Positions 1 to 8,803 of a DNA stretch of 64,000 nucleotides are shown here, piece by piece. Both the position numbers and the translations under genes were made by a program. The DNA lies in the NCBI GenBank assembly GCA_025451235.1, contig JANWKT010000016.1:29805-93804 (forward strand). Reading direction: 5' to 3'. The DNA comes from Flavobacteriales bacterium (GTDB taxonomy: Bacteria > Bacteroidota > Bacteroidia > CAIKAF01). Position 1 is the first letter of the stretch, and each line of letters begins with the position of its first letter. The notes under the pieces are model-generated. The model had not been told where the DNA came from. It saw only the letters and a program-made list of their open reading frames with translations, and made no database searches.

Positions 1-1440
1 GGAAGTCTAAATTTTGATACACAAACCGGTGTGATGTTAGATGGTGGAATGGCGGTCTACTCCGGCACTTGTGCTGCCATGGTATTGATTGCCTGTGATG
101 ACAATACCAGCGCTAATGGAAATATGCCCATGATCTCTTTAACAGGTCAAACTCCTGGTAATACATTATGGATCAGGATATGGGAAAATGGAAATAACAA
201 CAATGGGAGTTTTGGTATTTGCGTGGTGGATCCCAATGCTCCTCCACCAGCCGGAGCAGTATATATTGGATCAACGGGTGGTGATCCCTGGTTCTCCAAT
301 TCAAACCAGGTAGCGATGAATACTGTTTTCGGAGCTACATGGACCCAAGCTTATTTTGAAACCTTGAATGTATCCGCCATTTTTTCAGCCAGCAATTGTT
401 TTATTTTTATGGAAGGGGGAGATTTTACTACCACTGCTTTTGAAAATTTCTTAAACACCAATTTACCAGCCATAGAAGCATGGGTAGCTGCCGGTGGAAG
501 ATTAATTATAAATGCAGCACCCAATGTGGGTGGGAATGTAAACTATGGTTTCGGGGGGGTCACTTTAAATTATGATGGAGGAACCTCTCTTGCCTGGGAT
601 GGAAATGCATCGGCCGGACAAGCGGGTCATGCTATTTTTAACGGACCCTATTTGCCTTGCGGAACCACTTTCTTCGGTAATTATTTTGCACATGCATGGA
701 TCTCCGGTGGAGCTACCATATCCTTAATGGATTATATGCCGGCACCCGGACCCTCTTTGACTGAAAAAGCCTGGGGAGCAGGACGTGTTTTATTCGGAGG
801 TATGACCACTTCCAACTGGCATACACCCTGGCCAGAAACAGATAACCTGATTGCAAATATCATCAGCTATCAATCCTCCTGCACGCCACCATTGCCCATT
901 GAAATGATCTCTTTTACGGGAGATTGTGCCGATAACGGTAGTGTTTTATATTGGACAACCGCATCAGAAACCAACAATGCTGAATTTATTATTGAATCAA
1001 GTACAGATGGAATAACTTACCAGGTAGAAGGCAAAGTAGCAGGAGCAGGGAATAGTAATGTGATAAAAGAATATAGTTATTTATCCCCGTTAAGAGCTGA
1101 GCCCGGAAATTATTTCAGACTGACACAGAGAGATTTTAATGGAACGGAAACGAAATATGCACCGCTCTATATTTCATGTGACCATGGATCCAATTCGAAT
1201 TGTGCAATATTGAATCTGAACAATGATCAAATTGAATGGAACGTTTATTCCAACAAAGATGAAGAAATTACATGCACCTTAATGGATGTAAGAGGTTCCA
1301 TCTTGCAAACATTACAAATGAAAACCACCAAAGGTTCCAATCATGTTCAAATAAGTGCAGAAGGATTGACCTCCGGAGTATATATCATAATGGTGGTTGG
1401 GTCCAACCATCAATGTGCCTCTAAGTTTTTGAAAAAATAA
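1..1440 (+). CDS. T9SS cargo protein with GATase-like domain, 5' truncated
   Basis: The reading frame is open from the first base, so the true start lies outside the window; 479 residues are visible. Residues 1-80 end a PPC-like beta domain (AVYSGTC, ACDDN) like one in the genes at 15669 and 17958. Residues ~90-290 look like a class I glutamine-amidotransferase/ThuA-type fold, with an IEAWVAAGGRLIINAAPN strand-turn pattern, but no catalytic triad could be assigned. Residues ~300-395 are the Fn3-like module beginning PLPIEMISF with WTTASETNNAEF and YFRLTQRDFNG. The last ~75 residues look like a type A T9SS sorting domain (GVYIIMVV..., ending KFLKK). The protein is therefore probably exported and surface-attached or released; its substrate is unknown. 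Confidence 0.85.
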   Translation, partial: GSLNFDTQTGVMLDGGMAVYSGTCAAMVLIACDDNTSANGNMPMISLTGQTPGNTLWIRIWENGNNNNGSFGICVVDPNAPPPAGAVYIGSTGGDPWFSNSNQVAMNTVFGATWTQAYFETLNVSAIFSASNCFIFMEGGDFTTTAFENFLNTNLPAIEAWVAAGGRLIINAAPNVGGNVNYGFGGVTLNYDGGTSLAWDGNASAGQAGHAIFNGPYLPCGTTFFGNYFAHAWISGGATISLMDYMPAPGPSLTEKAWGAGRVLFGGMTTSNWHTPWPETDNLIANIISYQSSCTPPLPIEMISFTGDCADNGSVLYWTTASETNNAEFIIESSTDGITYQVEGKVAGAGNSNVIKEYSYLSPLRAEPGNYFRLTQRDFNGTETKYAPLYISCDHGSNSNCAILNLNNDQIEWNVYSNKDEEITCTLMDVRGSILQTLQMKTTKGSNHVQISAEGLTSGVYIIMVVGSNHQCASKFLKK

Positions 1441-1469
1441 TACGACGGTGAATTTTCGTCTGAGTTGGA

Positions 1470-1892
1470 TTACTTCAACATAAAATTGATCGGAGCTTTA
1501 TAGATCACCCTCACGGCCACTCCCTTATTCATTCCGGGAACCAGTTTGGGTAAATGTTGAAGAGCTCTCACCACTTCGTCTCCGCATCCTTCGCCAATAT
1601 CACGTATGATCTTGATGTTCGAAATGGAACCATCTTTTTCCACCACAAATTGAACAATTACCTGGCCTTCCAGTTTTTTCTTTTTAGCCCTTTCAGGATA
1701 AATGATAAAATCATCAAAAAATTTGGCCAGCTTATTTTCGAAACATATATTATTTAGTGAATCGGTGTTATCCTCGCAACCCTTCCAGGTAGGTCTTACC
1801 TCCACATCATACAAGATGGGCTCCTCCGTTGCTTGTGCAAAAACAGCTAAGCCAAATGAAGAGAATAACAATATAAAAAAGGATTTTTTCAC
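1470..1892 (-). CDS. TonB C-terminal domain protein
   Basis: A 140-residue protein with an N-terminal signal or anchor (KKSFFILLFSSFGLAVFAQA) followed directly by a TonB_C domain: YPERAKKKKLEGQVIVQFVV, then DGSISNIKIIRDIGEGCGDE and a closing IYKAPINFML. The proline-rich spacer of classical TonB is missing. If the leader is cleaved, the protein is a soluble periplasmic TonB_C domain rather than an energy transducer. It starts with GTG exactly where menE stops, so it is probably co-transcribed with the menaquinone genes. Such short TonB_C proteins are common in Bacteroidota and mostly uncharacterised. Confidence 0.8.
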   Translation of the reverse strand: MKKSFFILLFSSFGLAVFAQATEEPILYDVEVRPTWKGCEDNTDSLNNICFENKLAKFFDDFIIYPERAKKKKLEGQVIVQFVVEKDGSISNIKIIRDIGEGCGDEVVRALQHLPKLVPGMNKGVAVRVIYKAPINFMLK

Positions 1893-2942
1893 CTAAAATT
1901 TTGATCTTATTAGTTTTCCTGTACCGGTATAATCAAATTTATCAATAAATATGATATGTTTTACGGTCTCATGTTTATTTAACATCCTATTGATGGAAGT
2001 CAATAACTCTGCCATAGGTTTTTCCTCTTCCTGTTTTAACAATACGATAACAGGGACCTGCCCAAACTTGGCGTCTTTTTGAGAAGTGATATAAAACTTT
2101 CCTTCCACCAAAAGACCCGTATCCAGGATCTTTTTTTCCAGTACTTCTGCTTGCAGTTTGATTCCACCGGTATTGATCACATGATCGTATCGCCCCTTCC
2201 AAACAAATGATTTTTCGCTCTTCCATTCAATCACATCCTTCGTGAATAACTTCTCCTTACTCATTTTCGGCAGATCAATACATAAACAATGATGCTCATC
2301 GACCGAAAAAACAATATCCGAATAAATGGCCTGGTAGGTGGGTTCCCCGATCCTTCGAACCGCCACATGGGTTAAGGTTTCCGTCATGCCATAAGTGGCA
2401 AAAATCTTATTGCTGAAGGTTTTCAATTCTTTCTCCAATGGAAAACTGATCTCCCCTCCACCGATAATGATGGTTGGAATAGAGGCAAAAATGGGTCGGG
2501 TGGTCGGATCTGCCAATATAGTAGCCACTTGTGCCGGAGTAAAAGCTGCAAACTGAATACCTTCAATCCCTTTCAAAGGATTTAACGAAGGTTCGGTCCA
2601 TACGAGAGGACTCCCGGCATACAAAGCCCTGGCCATCATCATTCTTCCAGCAACAAAATCAACCGGCAAACATAAAAGCAACGTAGAGGTATGGTTGATA
2701 TCAAAGTATCTGCAAGTATTTTCTGCACTGTATAGGATCTGTTCCTTTGTAAACAATATTTCTTTTGGAACACCTGTGGTTCCAGAGCTGATAAATTTGA
2801 TGGGTGTATCCGAAGGATCGAGTAATTGGATCAGAAACTCCCATCCTTTTTCCTTCCATACAGGGGGGGTACTTATCCATTCCTCCATCACCTGGGGAGC
2901 ATTGTACTTGAGTCCATTGATATATAGAAAACGGTCTTTCAT
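1893..2942 (-). CDS. menE: o-succinylbenzoate-CoA ligase MenE
   Basis: AMP-forming acyl-CoA synthetase of 349 residues that activates o-succinylbenzoate with ATP and CoA in menaquinone synthesis. The ATP-binding P-loop FISSGTTGVPKE lies near residue 52 and the adenylate motif ATYGMTETLTHVAV near residue 182. The GRYDHVINTGGIKLQ hinge and a C-terminal GTGKLIR lysine motif are also present. The short length is usual for Bacteroidota MenE. The ATG at 2942 overlaps the menC stop (TGATG); a TTG one codon upstream is less likely. It sits inside a men operon, which makes the substrate assignment firm. Confidence 0.93.
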   Translation of the reverse strand: MKDRFLYINGLKYNAPQVMEEWISTPPVWKEKGWEFLIQLLDPSDTPIKFISSGTTGVPKEILFTKEQILYSAENTCRYFDINHTSTLLLCLPVDFVAGRMMMARALYAGSPLVWTEPSLNPLKGIEGIQFAAFTPAQVATILADPTTRPIFASIPTIIIGGGEISFPLEKELKTFSNKIFATYGMTETLTHVAVRRIGEPTYQAIYSDIVFSVDEHHCLCIDLPKMSKEKLFTKDVIEWKSEKSFVWKGRYDHVINTGGIKLQAEVLEKKILDTGLLVEGKFYITSQKDAKFGQVPVIVLLKQEEEKPMAELLTSINRMLNKHETVKHIIFIDKFDYTGTGKLIRSKF

Positions 2943-4048
2943 CAAACCATCAATTTCCAGGTTTTAGCAGGATCATACATCAGGTTTTCACCATCTAGGT
3001 ATAAAGGTGAATCAAAATTATTGGTGAACAACTGTCCTGTGCCTAATCCCTGGTGAATAGGATTTTGTTTGGTAAAGGTCCACTGGGCGATCGCATTCAA
3101 TCCCAGATTAGACTCCAATGCGCTGGTGATCCACCAACTAATATCTCTTTGATCTGCTAATTCAATCCATTCTTCACTTTGTTGGAAACCACCTAATAAA
3201 GATGGTTTTAAAATAATAAATGCAGGATTGATCTGGTCCAGTATTTCTTCTTTATCCTCTTTGCTGATAGCACCAATGCATTCTTCATCCAAAGCAACCG
3301 GAATAGGACTCGCCTGGCAAAGATCCGACATTTCTTCCCATTGACCGGCTTTGATTGGTTGTTCAACGCTATGGATCTCGAAAGGTGCCAGCCGGTCTAA
3401 TATATCCAGGGCATCCTCCACATGAAAAGCACCGTTAGCATCCAACCTGATCTCCAGGTCATGGTAACCAAATACCTCTCTGATCTGTTCGATGATCTTC
3501 AATTCATCTTCTATATCAAGCGATCCAATCTTTAATTTCAAACATTTAAATCCCTGATGAATCTTTTCGTTGATCTGTTCAATCATATAATCCGGGCTAC
3601 CCATCCAAATGAGTCCATTGGTTTTGATCAACTCTCTGCCACTTGTAAATTTTGAAGGGAACAAAATTCGGTCACCATTGTTTTTCAGGTCCAGTAACGC
3701 TTGTTCCAAACCAAATTGAACCGATGGAACATGGTCCAGTTTACCCGCCACCAGATCATGATAGGAGTTGATCTTTACGCAAACGTCGATGAGGGTATCT
3801 TCTATAAGTGCAGGAGTTTCAATGCTCAACCCGGGAAGAGGAGCCACTTCACCATACCCTGCCAGTTCAGGGAAATCTTTTTCATACACTTTCAGCAACC
3901 AAATATTTCTCTCTGTCATGGTACCACGAGATGTTTTACCTGGTTTTCGAAAATGAAGACGGTATGGAAAAAATTCCGCCTTCAGGTTTTTAAAATCCAT
4001 GTTCCTTAGGAGGTCAAAAACATCTTCTGAATCAAAATCTGGCTGCAT
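2942..4048 (-). CDS. menC: o-succinylbenzoate synthase MenC
   Basis: Enolase-superfamily dehydratase that converts SHCHC to o-succinylbenzoate. Visible landmarks are the catalytic lysine region CLKLKIGS, metal ligands in LDANGAF, SVEQPIKAG and ALDEECIG, and the second lysine in FIILKPSLLGG. At 368 residues it is of normal length for the family. The ATG at 4048 leaves only 4 nt after the menA stop; a second ATG at 4000 (MDFKNLKAEFFPY) is also compatible with the fold. Confidence 0.93.
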   Translation of the reverse strand: MQPDFDSEDVFDLLRNMDFKNLKAEFFPYRLHFRKPGKTSRGTMTERNIWLLKVYEKDFPELAGYGEVAPLPGLSIETPALIEDTLIDVCVKINSYHDLVAGKLDHVPSVQFGLEQALLDLKNNGDRILFPSKFTSGRELIKTNGLIWMGSPDYMIEQINEKIHQGFKCLKLKIGSLDIEDELKIIEQIREVFGYHDLEIRLDANGAFHVEDALDILDRLAPFEIHSVEQPIKAGQWEEMSDLCQASPIPVALDEECIGAISKEDKEEILDQINPAFIILKPSLLGGFQQSEEWIELADQRDISWWITSALESNLGLNAIAQWTFTKQNPIHQGLGTGQLFTNNFDSPLYLDGENLMYDPAKTWKLMV

Positions 4049-4052
4049 GAAA

Positions 4053-4952
4053 CTAGTGATTGAATAATGAAATACTTAGTAATATAGCATATAATAAAGT
4101 TCCTAACACATTTATCTTAAGTTGCTGGTCATATTTTTTTTCCTGCTTGATCTTCCATACAATCAACAAGTGAACCACCCAAATGGTCAGACTTGCCAAA
4201 CTCCAACTATTTCCTATCGGCAAATAATATACCTGAAACAGAACAGCACAACCAATCCCTGATAAGATCAAAAAAGAATGGTATACTTTCGACCTCTTAA
4301 AGCCCAATCTAACTGGAATGGTTATTTTTCCGCAGGCTTTATCGTTCACCACATCCCGCATGTTGTTCATATTAAGTACTCCGGCTGAGAAAAAGCCCAC
4401 TGCGGCTGCCGGAAGCAAGACCTGCCAGAGCATATCCTTGAATTGTAAATAAAAAGAGCCAGCCACCGCTGTTATTCCAAAAAACAAAAAAACCATGATA
4501 TCGCCCAATCCTTTGTATCCATAGGCATGTTTTCCCATTGTATAAAAAATGGCGGCTATGATACAAACAATGCCAATCCCAATAAAAAATAATCCAGCCA
4601 CAAGATTTGCTTGGCTTAATCCTAAAAATACCAACGATGCTCCGCAAATGAATGCAAAAAAACCTACAATGATCATGGCGGTTTTCATATCCTTGGGTTC
4701 AATGGCACCACTTTGTAATGCTCTTTCGGGCCCTACACGGTTCACATTGTCGGTACCTTTTTGAAAATCTCCATAGTCGTTGGCAAGGTTCGATAATATC
4801 TGAAGTAAAAGAGCCGTGTACAATGACAATTTAAAAATCAAGGAATCGAACTGGCCATAATAGTATGCCACTGCATTGCCCACTACAATGCCTGAAACAG
4901 CAAGTGGTAATGTTCGAATTCTTAATGCCTTTATCCAGGCTTTTATTTGCAT
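4053..4952 (-). CDS. menA: 1,4-dihydroxy-2-naphthoate polyprenyltransferase MenA
   Basis: Integral membrane UbiA-family prenyltransferase joining the naphthoate ring to the polyprenyl side chain. The Asp-rich motif NDYGDFQKGTD appears at about residue 55, the second NMRDVVNDKACGK motif near residue 195, and about eight hydrophobic segments fill the rest. I start it at MQIKAWIKALRIRTLPLA (4952). The frame stays open to 4994, but the extra residues (SYKLQVTN) come from a short TTACTTG/GTAACT-type repeat. It lies between menB and menC in the same direction. Confidence 0.93.
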   Translation of the reverse strand: MQIKAWIKALRIRTLPLAVSGIVVGNAVAYYYGQFDSLIFKLSLYTALLLQILSNLANDYGDFQKGTDNVNRVGPERALQSGAIEPKDMKTAMIIVGFFAFICGASLVFLGLSQANLVAGLFFIGIGIVCIIAAIFYTMGKHAYGYKGLGDIMVFLFFGITAVAGSFYLQFKDMLWQVLLPAAAVGFFSAGVLNMNNMRDVVNDKACGKITIPVRLGFKRSKVYHSFLILSGIGCAVLFQVYYLPIGNSWSLASLTIWVVHLLIVWKIKQEKKYDQQLKINVLGTLLYAILLSISLFNH

Positions 4953-5061
4953 ATTAGTTACTTGCAATTTGTAACTGGTAATTCGGAAAAACAATTAGTA
5001 AGGCTTTCACGAATTACTCATTACCATTTACTGTTTACAAATTTCCCGGGCCGCTAACATG

Positions 5062-5880
5062 TTAAGGAAATTTAGGCAATTTCGAAAAATCAGGAGTTCT
5101 TTTTTCCATATAAGCATTTCTTCCTTCCTTCGCTTCCTCCGATAAATAATATAGCAATGTTGCGTTCCCGGCTAGTTCCTGTATTCCCGCCTGACCGTCC
5201 AATTCGGCATTGAAAGATGATTTCAGCATACGAATAGAGATGGGACTTTTTTCCATGATCTTATAACACCATTCAACGGTTGTATCTTCTAATTTTGATA
5301 GAGGTACCACCTTATTCACCAAGGTCATTTCCAGTGCTTCCTGGGCATTGTATTGATCACATAAATACCAGATCTCCCTTGCTTTTTTCTGGCCAACAAT
5401 TCTTGCAAGATAAGAAGCTCCAAAGCCTCCGTCGAAACTTCCCACCCGGGGGCCGGTTTGTCCGAAAATAGCATTTTCGGAAGCAATAGAAAGATCACAG
5501 ACCACATGCAGTACGTGTCCACCCCCAATGGCATAGCCATTTACCATAGCGATCACTGCTTTCGGAATAGAACGGATCAACTTTTGGAGATCCAATACAT
5601 TCAAACGCGGGACCTCATCAATTCCCACATAGCCGCCATGCCCTCTTACGCTTTGATCACCCCCACTACAAAAGGCCATATCCCCTTCTCCGGTCAATAT
5701 AATGGTTTGGATCTTCACATCTTCACGACAGATATGCATGGCATCGATCATTTCTTTCACTGTTAAGGGAGTAAATGCATTTCTTTTTTGCGGCCGGTTG
5801 ATCGTGATCTTTGCAATCCCTTCGAAAAAATCAAATTTAATTTCTTCGTATTTTTTTATGGTTGTCCAGTTTCTCGACAT
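5062..5880 (-). CDS. menB: 1,4-dihydroxy-2-naphthoyl-CoA synthase MenB
   Basis: Crotonase-fold enzyme of 272 residues that closes the second ring of the naphthoquinone. It shows the oxyanion-hole motif [12 protein letters not shown] near residue 70, [11 protein letters not shown] near residue 112, and [13 protein letters not shown] with the family's key Asp near residue 143. The C-terminal [14 protein letters not shown] helix is typical of MenB rather than other enoyl-CoA hydratases. It follows menD by 3 nt. Confidence 0.96.
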   Translation of the reverse strand: MSRNWTTIKKYEEIKFDFFEGIAKITINRPQKRNAFTPLTVKEMIDAMHICREDVKIQTIILTGEGDMAFCSGGDQSVRGHGGYVGIDEVPRLNVLDLQKLIRSIPKAVIAMVNGYAIGGGHVLHVVCDLSIASENAIFGQTGPRVGSFDGGFGASYLARIVGQKKAREIWYLCDQYNAQEALEMTLVNKVVPLSKLEDTTVEWCYKIMEKSPISIRMLKSSFNAELDGQAGIQELAGNATLLYYLSEEAKEGRNAYMEKRTPDFSKLPKFP

Positions 5881-5883
5881 AAT

Positions 5884-7545
5884 TTATGGTTGTATTTTTT
5901 TATAAAAATCCTTGAATGCATTGGCACTCATTTCGGGATCAGTAAAAATTTCTAAAATTGAAGGACGGTTTGCTCCTTTCATAAAGCTATCCCACACCTC
6001 GCTTAATTCTTTTTCATCCTTAGCTGAAAAATAATTCAGTTCAAAGTGTTTAGCCAGATTCGAAAATTCATGTTCAGTTGAAGTTTCAAAAAAATCACCG
6101 CATTCCTTTTGTTCACGTGGACCATCAATCACTCTGAAAATATTCCCTCCTGAGTTATTGATAATGATCACTTTTAAATTTCCTCTCATATGTTTATTAA
6201 AAAACGCATTAGAATCATATTGAAAAGCCAGGTCGCCGGTTATCAAAAGATTGAGTGCACCTGTTGAATATGCAAACCCAACCGCCGTGCTAGTGGATCC
6301 ATCTATTCCGCTGGTTCCTCGATTTGAAAGAAAATAACAACTTTCAGGGTAATTGTCATTAAAGATCTGGGCGTACCTAACTGGAGTACTGTTTCCCAAA
6401 TGCAAAACTAAACTGGGAGGCAACTTTTTACTGATCCAATCGAAGACCTTCAAATCACAAAAAGGGATCTGTTCTAAATACTCATTTCTTAACTTTTTTG
6501 CATTTTCGCTGGCCAATTTCCAATCCGCAGAAAAGGTGGAAGGAGTTTTATTTTTCTGAAAATAATCGATCAAAGTTGTGAACGCATCAAATATTGACTG
6601 ACGAACCACCGCCACATTACTTTGAAAAGTATCCACTTCCTCATCATTCATTTGCACACGAACTACCGGAACATGCAAAGAAGCTATATGGCGTTTAAGT
6701 TGCTTAGAAACAATAGGGCCCCCCAAGTAGATGATCACATCGGGTTTTAATTTTTCATTTGCTTTACAAATCACCTCTGTTGCATTGGAAATGGCCATAT
6801 CTAATGGCACGTTCGAAAGATTCTCTGCCACCATCACAACATTTGGGAATTCATTCAATTCTTTTGCTAAACGAGGCATTTTTTCATGGCCCACATATTG
6901 ACCAACAAGAATTAAAATATTTTTCTTTTCTTTTAAAATGACCGGCCAATCATAAAAATCGGTAAGAGCTATATAGTTCTCTATTTTTCTTGCATTCACT
7001 CTTTCAAAACCATCTGCGTATAGTGATTCGGCAAATGAAAGATTGATGTGAACAGGTCTCGATTGTGCAACGGCTATATGAATCGCTTCGTTGGTAACTT
7101 TTTCAGTATGCCAAAGATCATCCGTACAATAAAGCTCCCCTCTTAGATGATAGGATTTCGCAATTATATTAGCATATATGTTTTTTTGATCAATGGCCTG
7201 TCCATCCTGCTGTTTGATCCATGATTCCGGGCGATCCGCCGTTAAAACGATCAAAGGTATTTGTTGATGAAATGCCTCCGCGATGGCAGGAGCTAAATTC
7301 AATGTTGCCGTTCCTGAGGTACAAACAATTACAACTGGTACTCCTGTCGTTTGTGCCAAGCCCAACGCAAAGTACCCTGCGCTGCGTTCATCAACAATGG
7401 AAAGACATTTAAATTTTCCATGGCGGGCAAAAGCAAGTGTTAGTGGAGCATTTCGGGAACCTGGACAAATAACTACCTGCTCAACTCCTTGCTGATGTAG
7501 AATATCCGCAATAAAAGGGGTAGATTTCTGTCCATTAAAATCCAT
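5884..7545 (-). CDS. menD: SEPHCHC synthase MenD
   Basis: ThDP-dependent enzyme adding the succinyl unit of 2-oxoglutarate to isochorismate. The N-terminus has VVICPGSRNAPLTLAF and the catalytic-glutamate region IVDERSAGYFALG. The C-terminal ThDP domain has LNLLITGDLAFQYDSNAF and IINNSGGNIF. The frame is open to a GTG at 7575, but the ATG at 7545 puts the PGSR motif about 30 residues in, as in characterised MenD, giving 553 residues. Confidence 0.95.
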   Translation of the reverse strand: MDFNGQKSTPFIADILHQQGVEQVVICPGSRNAPLTLAFARHGKFKCLSIVDERSAGYFALGLAQTTGVPVVIVCTSGTATLNLAPAIAEAFHQQIPLIVLTADRPESWIKQQDGQAIDQKNIYANIIAKSYHLRGELYCTDDLWHTEKVTNEAIHIAVAQSRPVHINLSFAESLYADGFERVNARKIENYIALTDFYDWPVILKEKKNILILVGQYVGHEKMPRLAKELNEFPNVVMVAENLSNVPLDMAISNATEVICKANEKLKPDVIIYLGGPIVSKQLKRHIASLHVPVVRVQMNDEEVDTFQSNVAVVRQSIFDAFTTLIDYFQKNKTPSTFSADWKLASENAKKLRNEYLEQIPFCDLKVFDWISKKLPPSLVLHLGNSTPVRYAQIFNDNYPESCYFLSNRGTSGIDGSTSTAVGFAYSTGALNLLITGDLAFQYDSNAFFNKHMRGNLKVIIINNSGGNIFRVIDGPREQKECGDFFETSTEHEFSNLAKHFELNYFSAKDEKELSEVWDSFMKGANRPSILEIFTDPEMSANAFKDFYKKIQP

Positions 7546-7634
7546 GTGCAAATGTAGCAATTGCCAAGCATTCACGAATTTCTTTTAAAAAATAAACCAA
7601 CCATGGGTGAAGCTAGGTGGACCCTGGCATCTAG

Positions 7635-8696
7635 CTATAAAAACTTGAGGAGGGCCTGAGCCTTCAACCGGGTTTCTGCCCATTCTGCTTCCATCTGAGA
7701 TCCTGTGGTAATGCCTCCTCCAGCAAATACAAATAAAGAATCCTCGTTCAGCGTCATGCATCGCAAGTTCACAGCCAATTCCGCAGAACTATCGGTAATC
7801 GGCCCCAGGTATCCTGAATAGTATAAACGGGAATGTTTTTCGGTTTTTGTAATTAAATCAAAAGCTGTTTCTTTAGGATACCCACCAACCGCCGGAGTAG
7901 GGTGAAATTTTTGAACCAGTTGCATGAAGTTTTTCCATTTAAAATCACGAGTGGTTTTGGCTGATATTCGGGTAATCAAATGTAACATTTCACCGTACGA
8001 AAATTCGATGGGTTTTTGGATCTCCATTTCATCAAAGTACCCGGCAAACACCTGTTCAATGTACTGGGTAACTATTTTCTGTTCTTGTTTTTCTTTCTCA
8101 CCAAAACCAGACCCGTGAACCTGGTTCTTTGTTCCAGCTAATGACATGGTCGAAATTTCATTGCCCTCCCATTTTAAAAAAGTTTCCGGAGTAGCTCCTA
8201 TCCATGTTCCGGTAAGCGGTGATGAAAACAAATAAATAAATGCCTGCGGATATGCCTGCCGCAACCGAAGAATGAATTCGCCCGGATAAAAGTTAGTTGG
8301 CATATTGGATTTCGTAACGGTTGACAGGATCGCTTTATGACAATGCCCTTGCTGAATAGTGGACATGTATCTTTTAAATTGAATTTGATATTCTTTTTTA
8401 TCCGTACTTTCTAAATCGCCCAATGAATCCAGGCTCCAGAAGGTGGAAAGATCCACAGATAGATCCAACTGTTGAAGAGCTTGCTCATTTTTAAACTGGG
8501 GTTTTAAAAGAATTCTTGGATTGAAGGTAGAATCGAAAGGATGAAAAATAAATTGGGCCTCTACCGATGAGGGGGTATTCAGATCCTGTAATAAGAATTG
8601 GAAATCATTTTGAAAAGGTGAAGAATAAAATACACCCGCCCAATTTGCATTTCTGCATTTTTTCAAAAACTGATCAATATTCTCCGATGACACCAT
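7635..8696 (-). CDS. menF: Isochorismate synthase MenF
   Basis: Chorismate-utilising enzyme of 353 residues that isomerises chorismate to isochorismate, the first step of the men pathway. Motifs are WIGATPETFL, the AGTKNQ loop, GGYPKETAFDLI, YYSGYLGPI and the C-terminal FAGGGITTGSQMEAEW(x)ET. It is the promoter-proximal gene of the men operon. The ATG at 8696 is preferred to a GTG one codon before. A TATTTTTG -7 box at 8704-8711 lies only 7 nt upstream, so the transcript may be almost leaderless. Confidence 0.92.
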   Translation of the reverse strand: MVSSENIDQFLKKCRNANWAGVFYSSPFQNDFQFLLQDLNTPSSVEAQFIFHPFDSTFNPRILLKPQFKNEQALQQLDLSVDLSTFWSLDSLGDLESTDKKEYQIQFKRYMSTIQQGHCHKAILSTVTKSNMPTNFYPGEFILRLRQAYPQAFIYLFSSPLTGTWIGATPETFLKWEGNEISTMSLAGTKNQVHGSGFGEKEKQEQKIVTQYIEQVFAGYFDEMEIQKPIEFSYGEMLHLITRISAKTTRDFKWKNFMQLVQKFHPTPAVGGYPKETAFDLITKTEKHSRLYYSGYLGPITDSSAELAVNLRCMTLNEDSLFVFAGGGITTGSQMEAEWAETRLKAQALLKFL

Positions 8697-8703
8697 CACT
8701 ATA

Positions 8704-8736
8704 CAAAAATAGAATTTTAACCAGTACTTGTACCAA
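8704..8736 (-). promoter_or_regulatory. Predicted promoter of the men operon
   Basis: Reading the minus strand, TTG (8736-8734) is followed after 22 bases by TATTTTTG (8711-8704), a match to the Bacteroidota TTTG/TAnnTTTG promoter with a slightly long spacer. The expected start site falls 3-5 nt before the menF ATG. Confidence 0.5.
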
Positions 8737-8750
8737 CCCGGAGGCTCAAT

Positions 8751-8779
8751 AAAAAAACCCTGATGTTACCATCAGGGTT
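8751..8779 (-). terminator. Intrinsic terminator of the 8804-10672 gene
   Basis: Perfect 10-bp stem AACCCTGATG/CATCAGGGTT with a 4-base loop, followed on the minus strand by a run of seven T. It lies 25 bp past the stop of the minus-strand T9SS gene and just upstream of the men promoter, so it insulates the two units. Confidence 0.9.
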
Positions 8780-8803
8780 CATAAGTGTATATATCAATAA
8801 TGA

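Noticed and set aside
1441..1469. Weak GACG/CGTC hairpin between the first gene and the TonB_C gene
   Set aside because: Only a 4-bp stem; insufficient as a terminator call.
7546..7575. GTG start for menD
   Set aside because: The ATG at 7545 places the conserved PGSR motif at the usual distance from the N-terminus.
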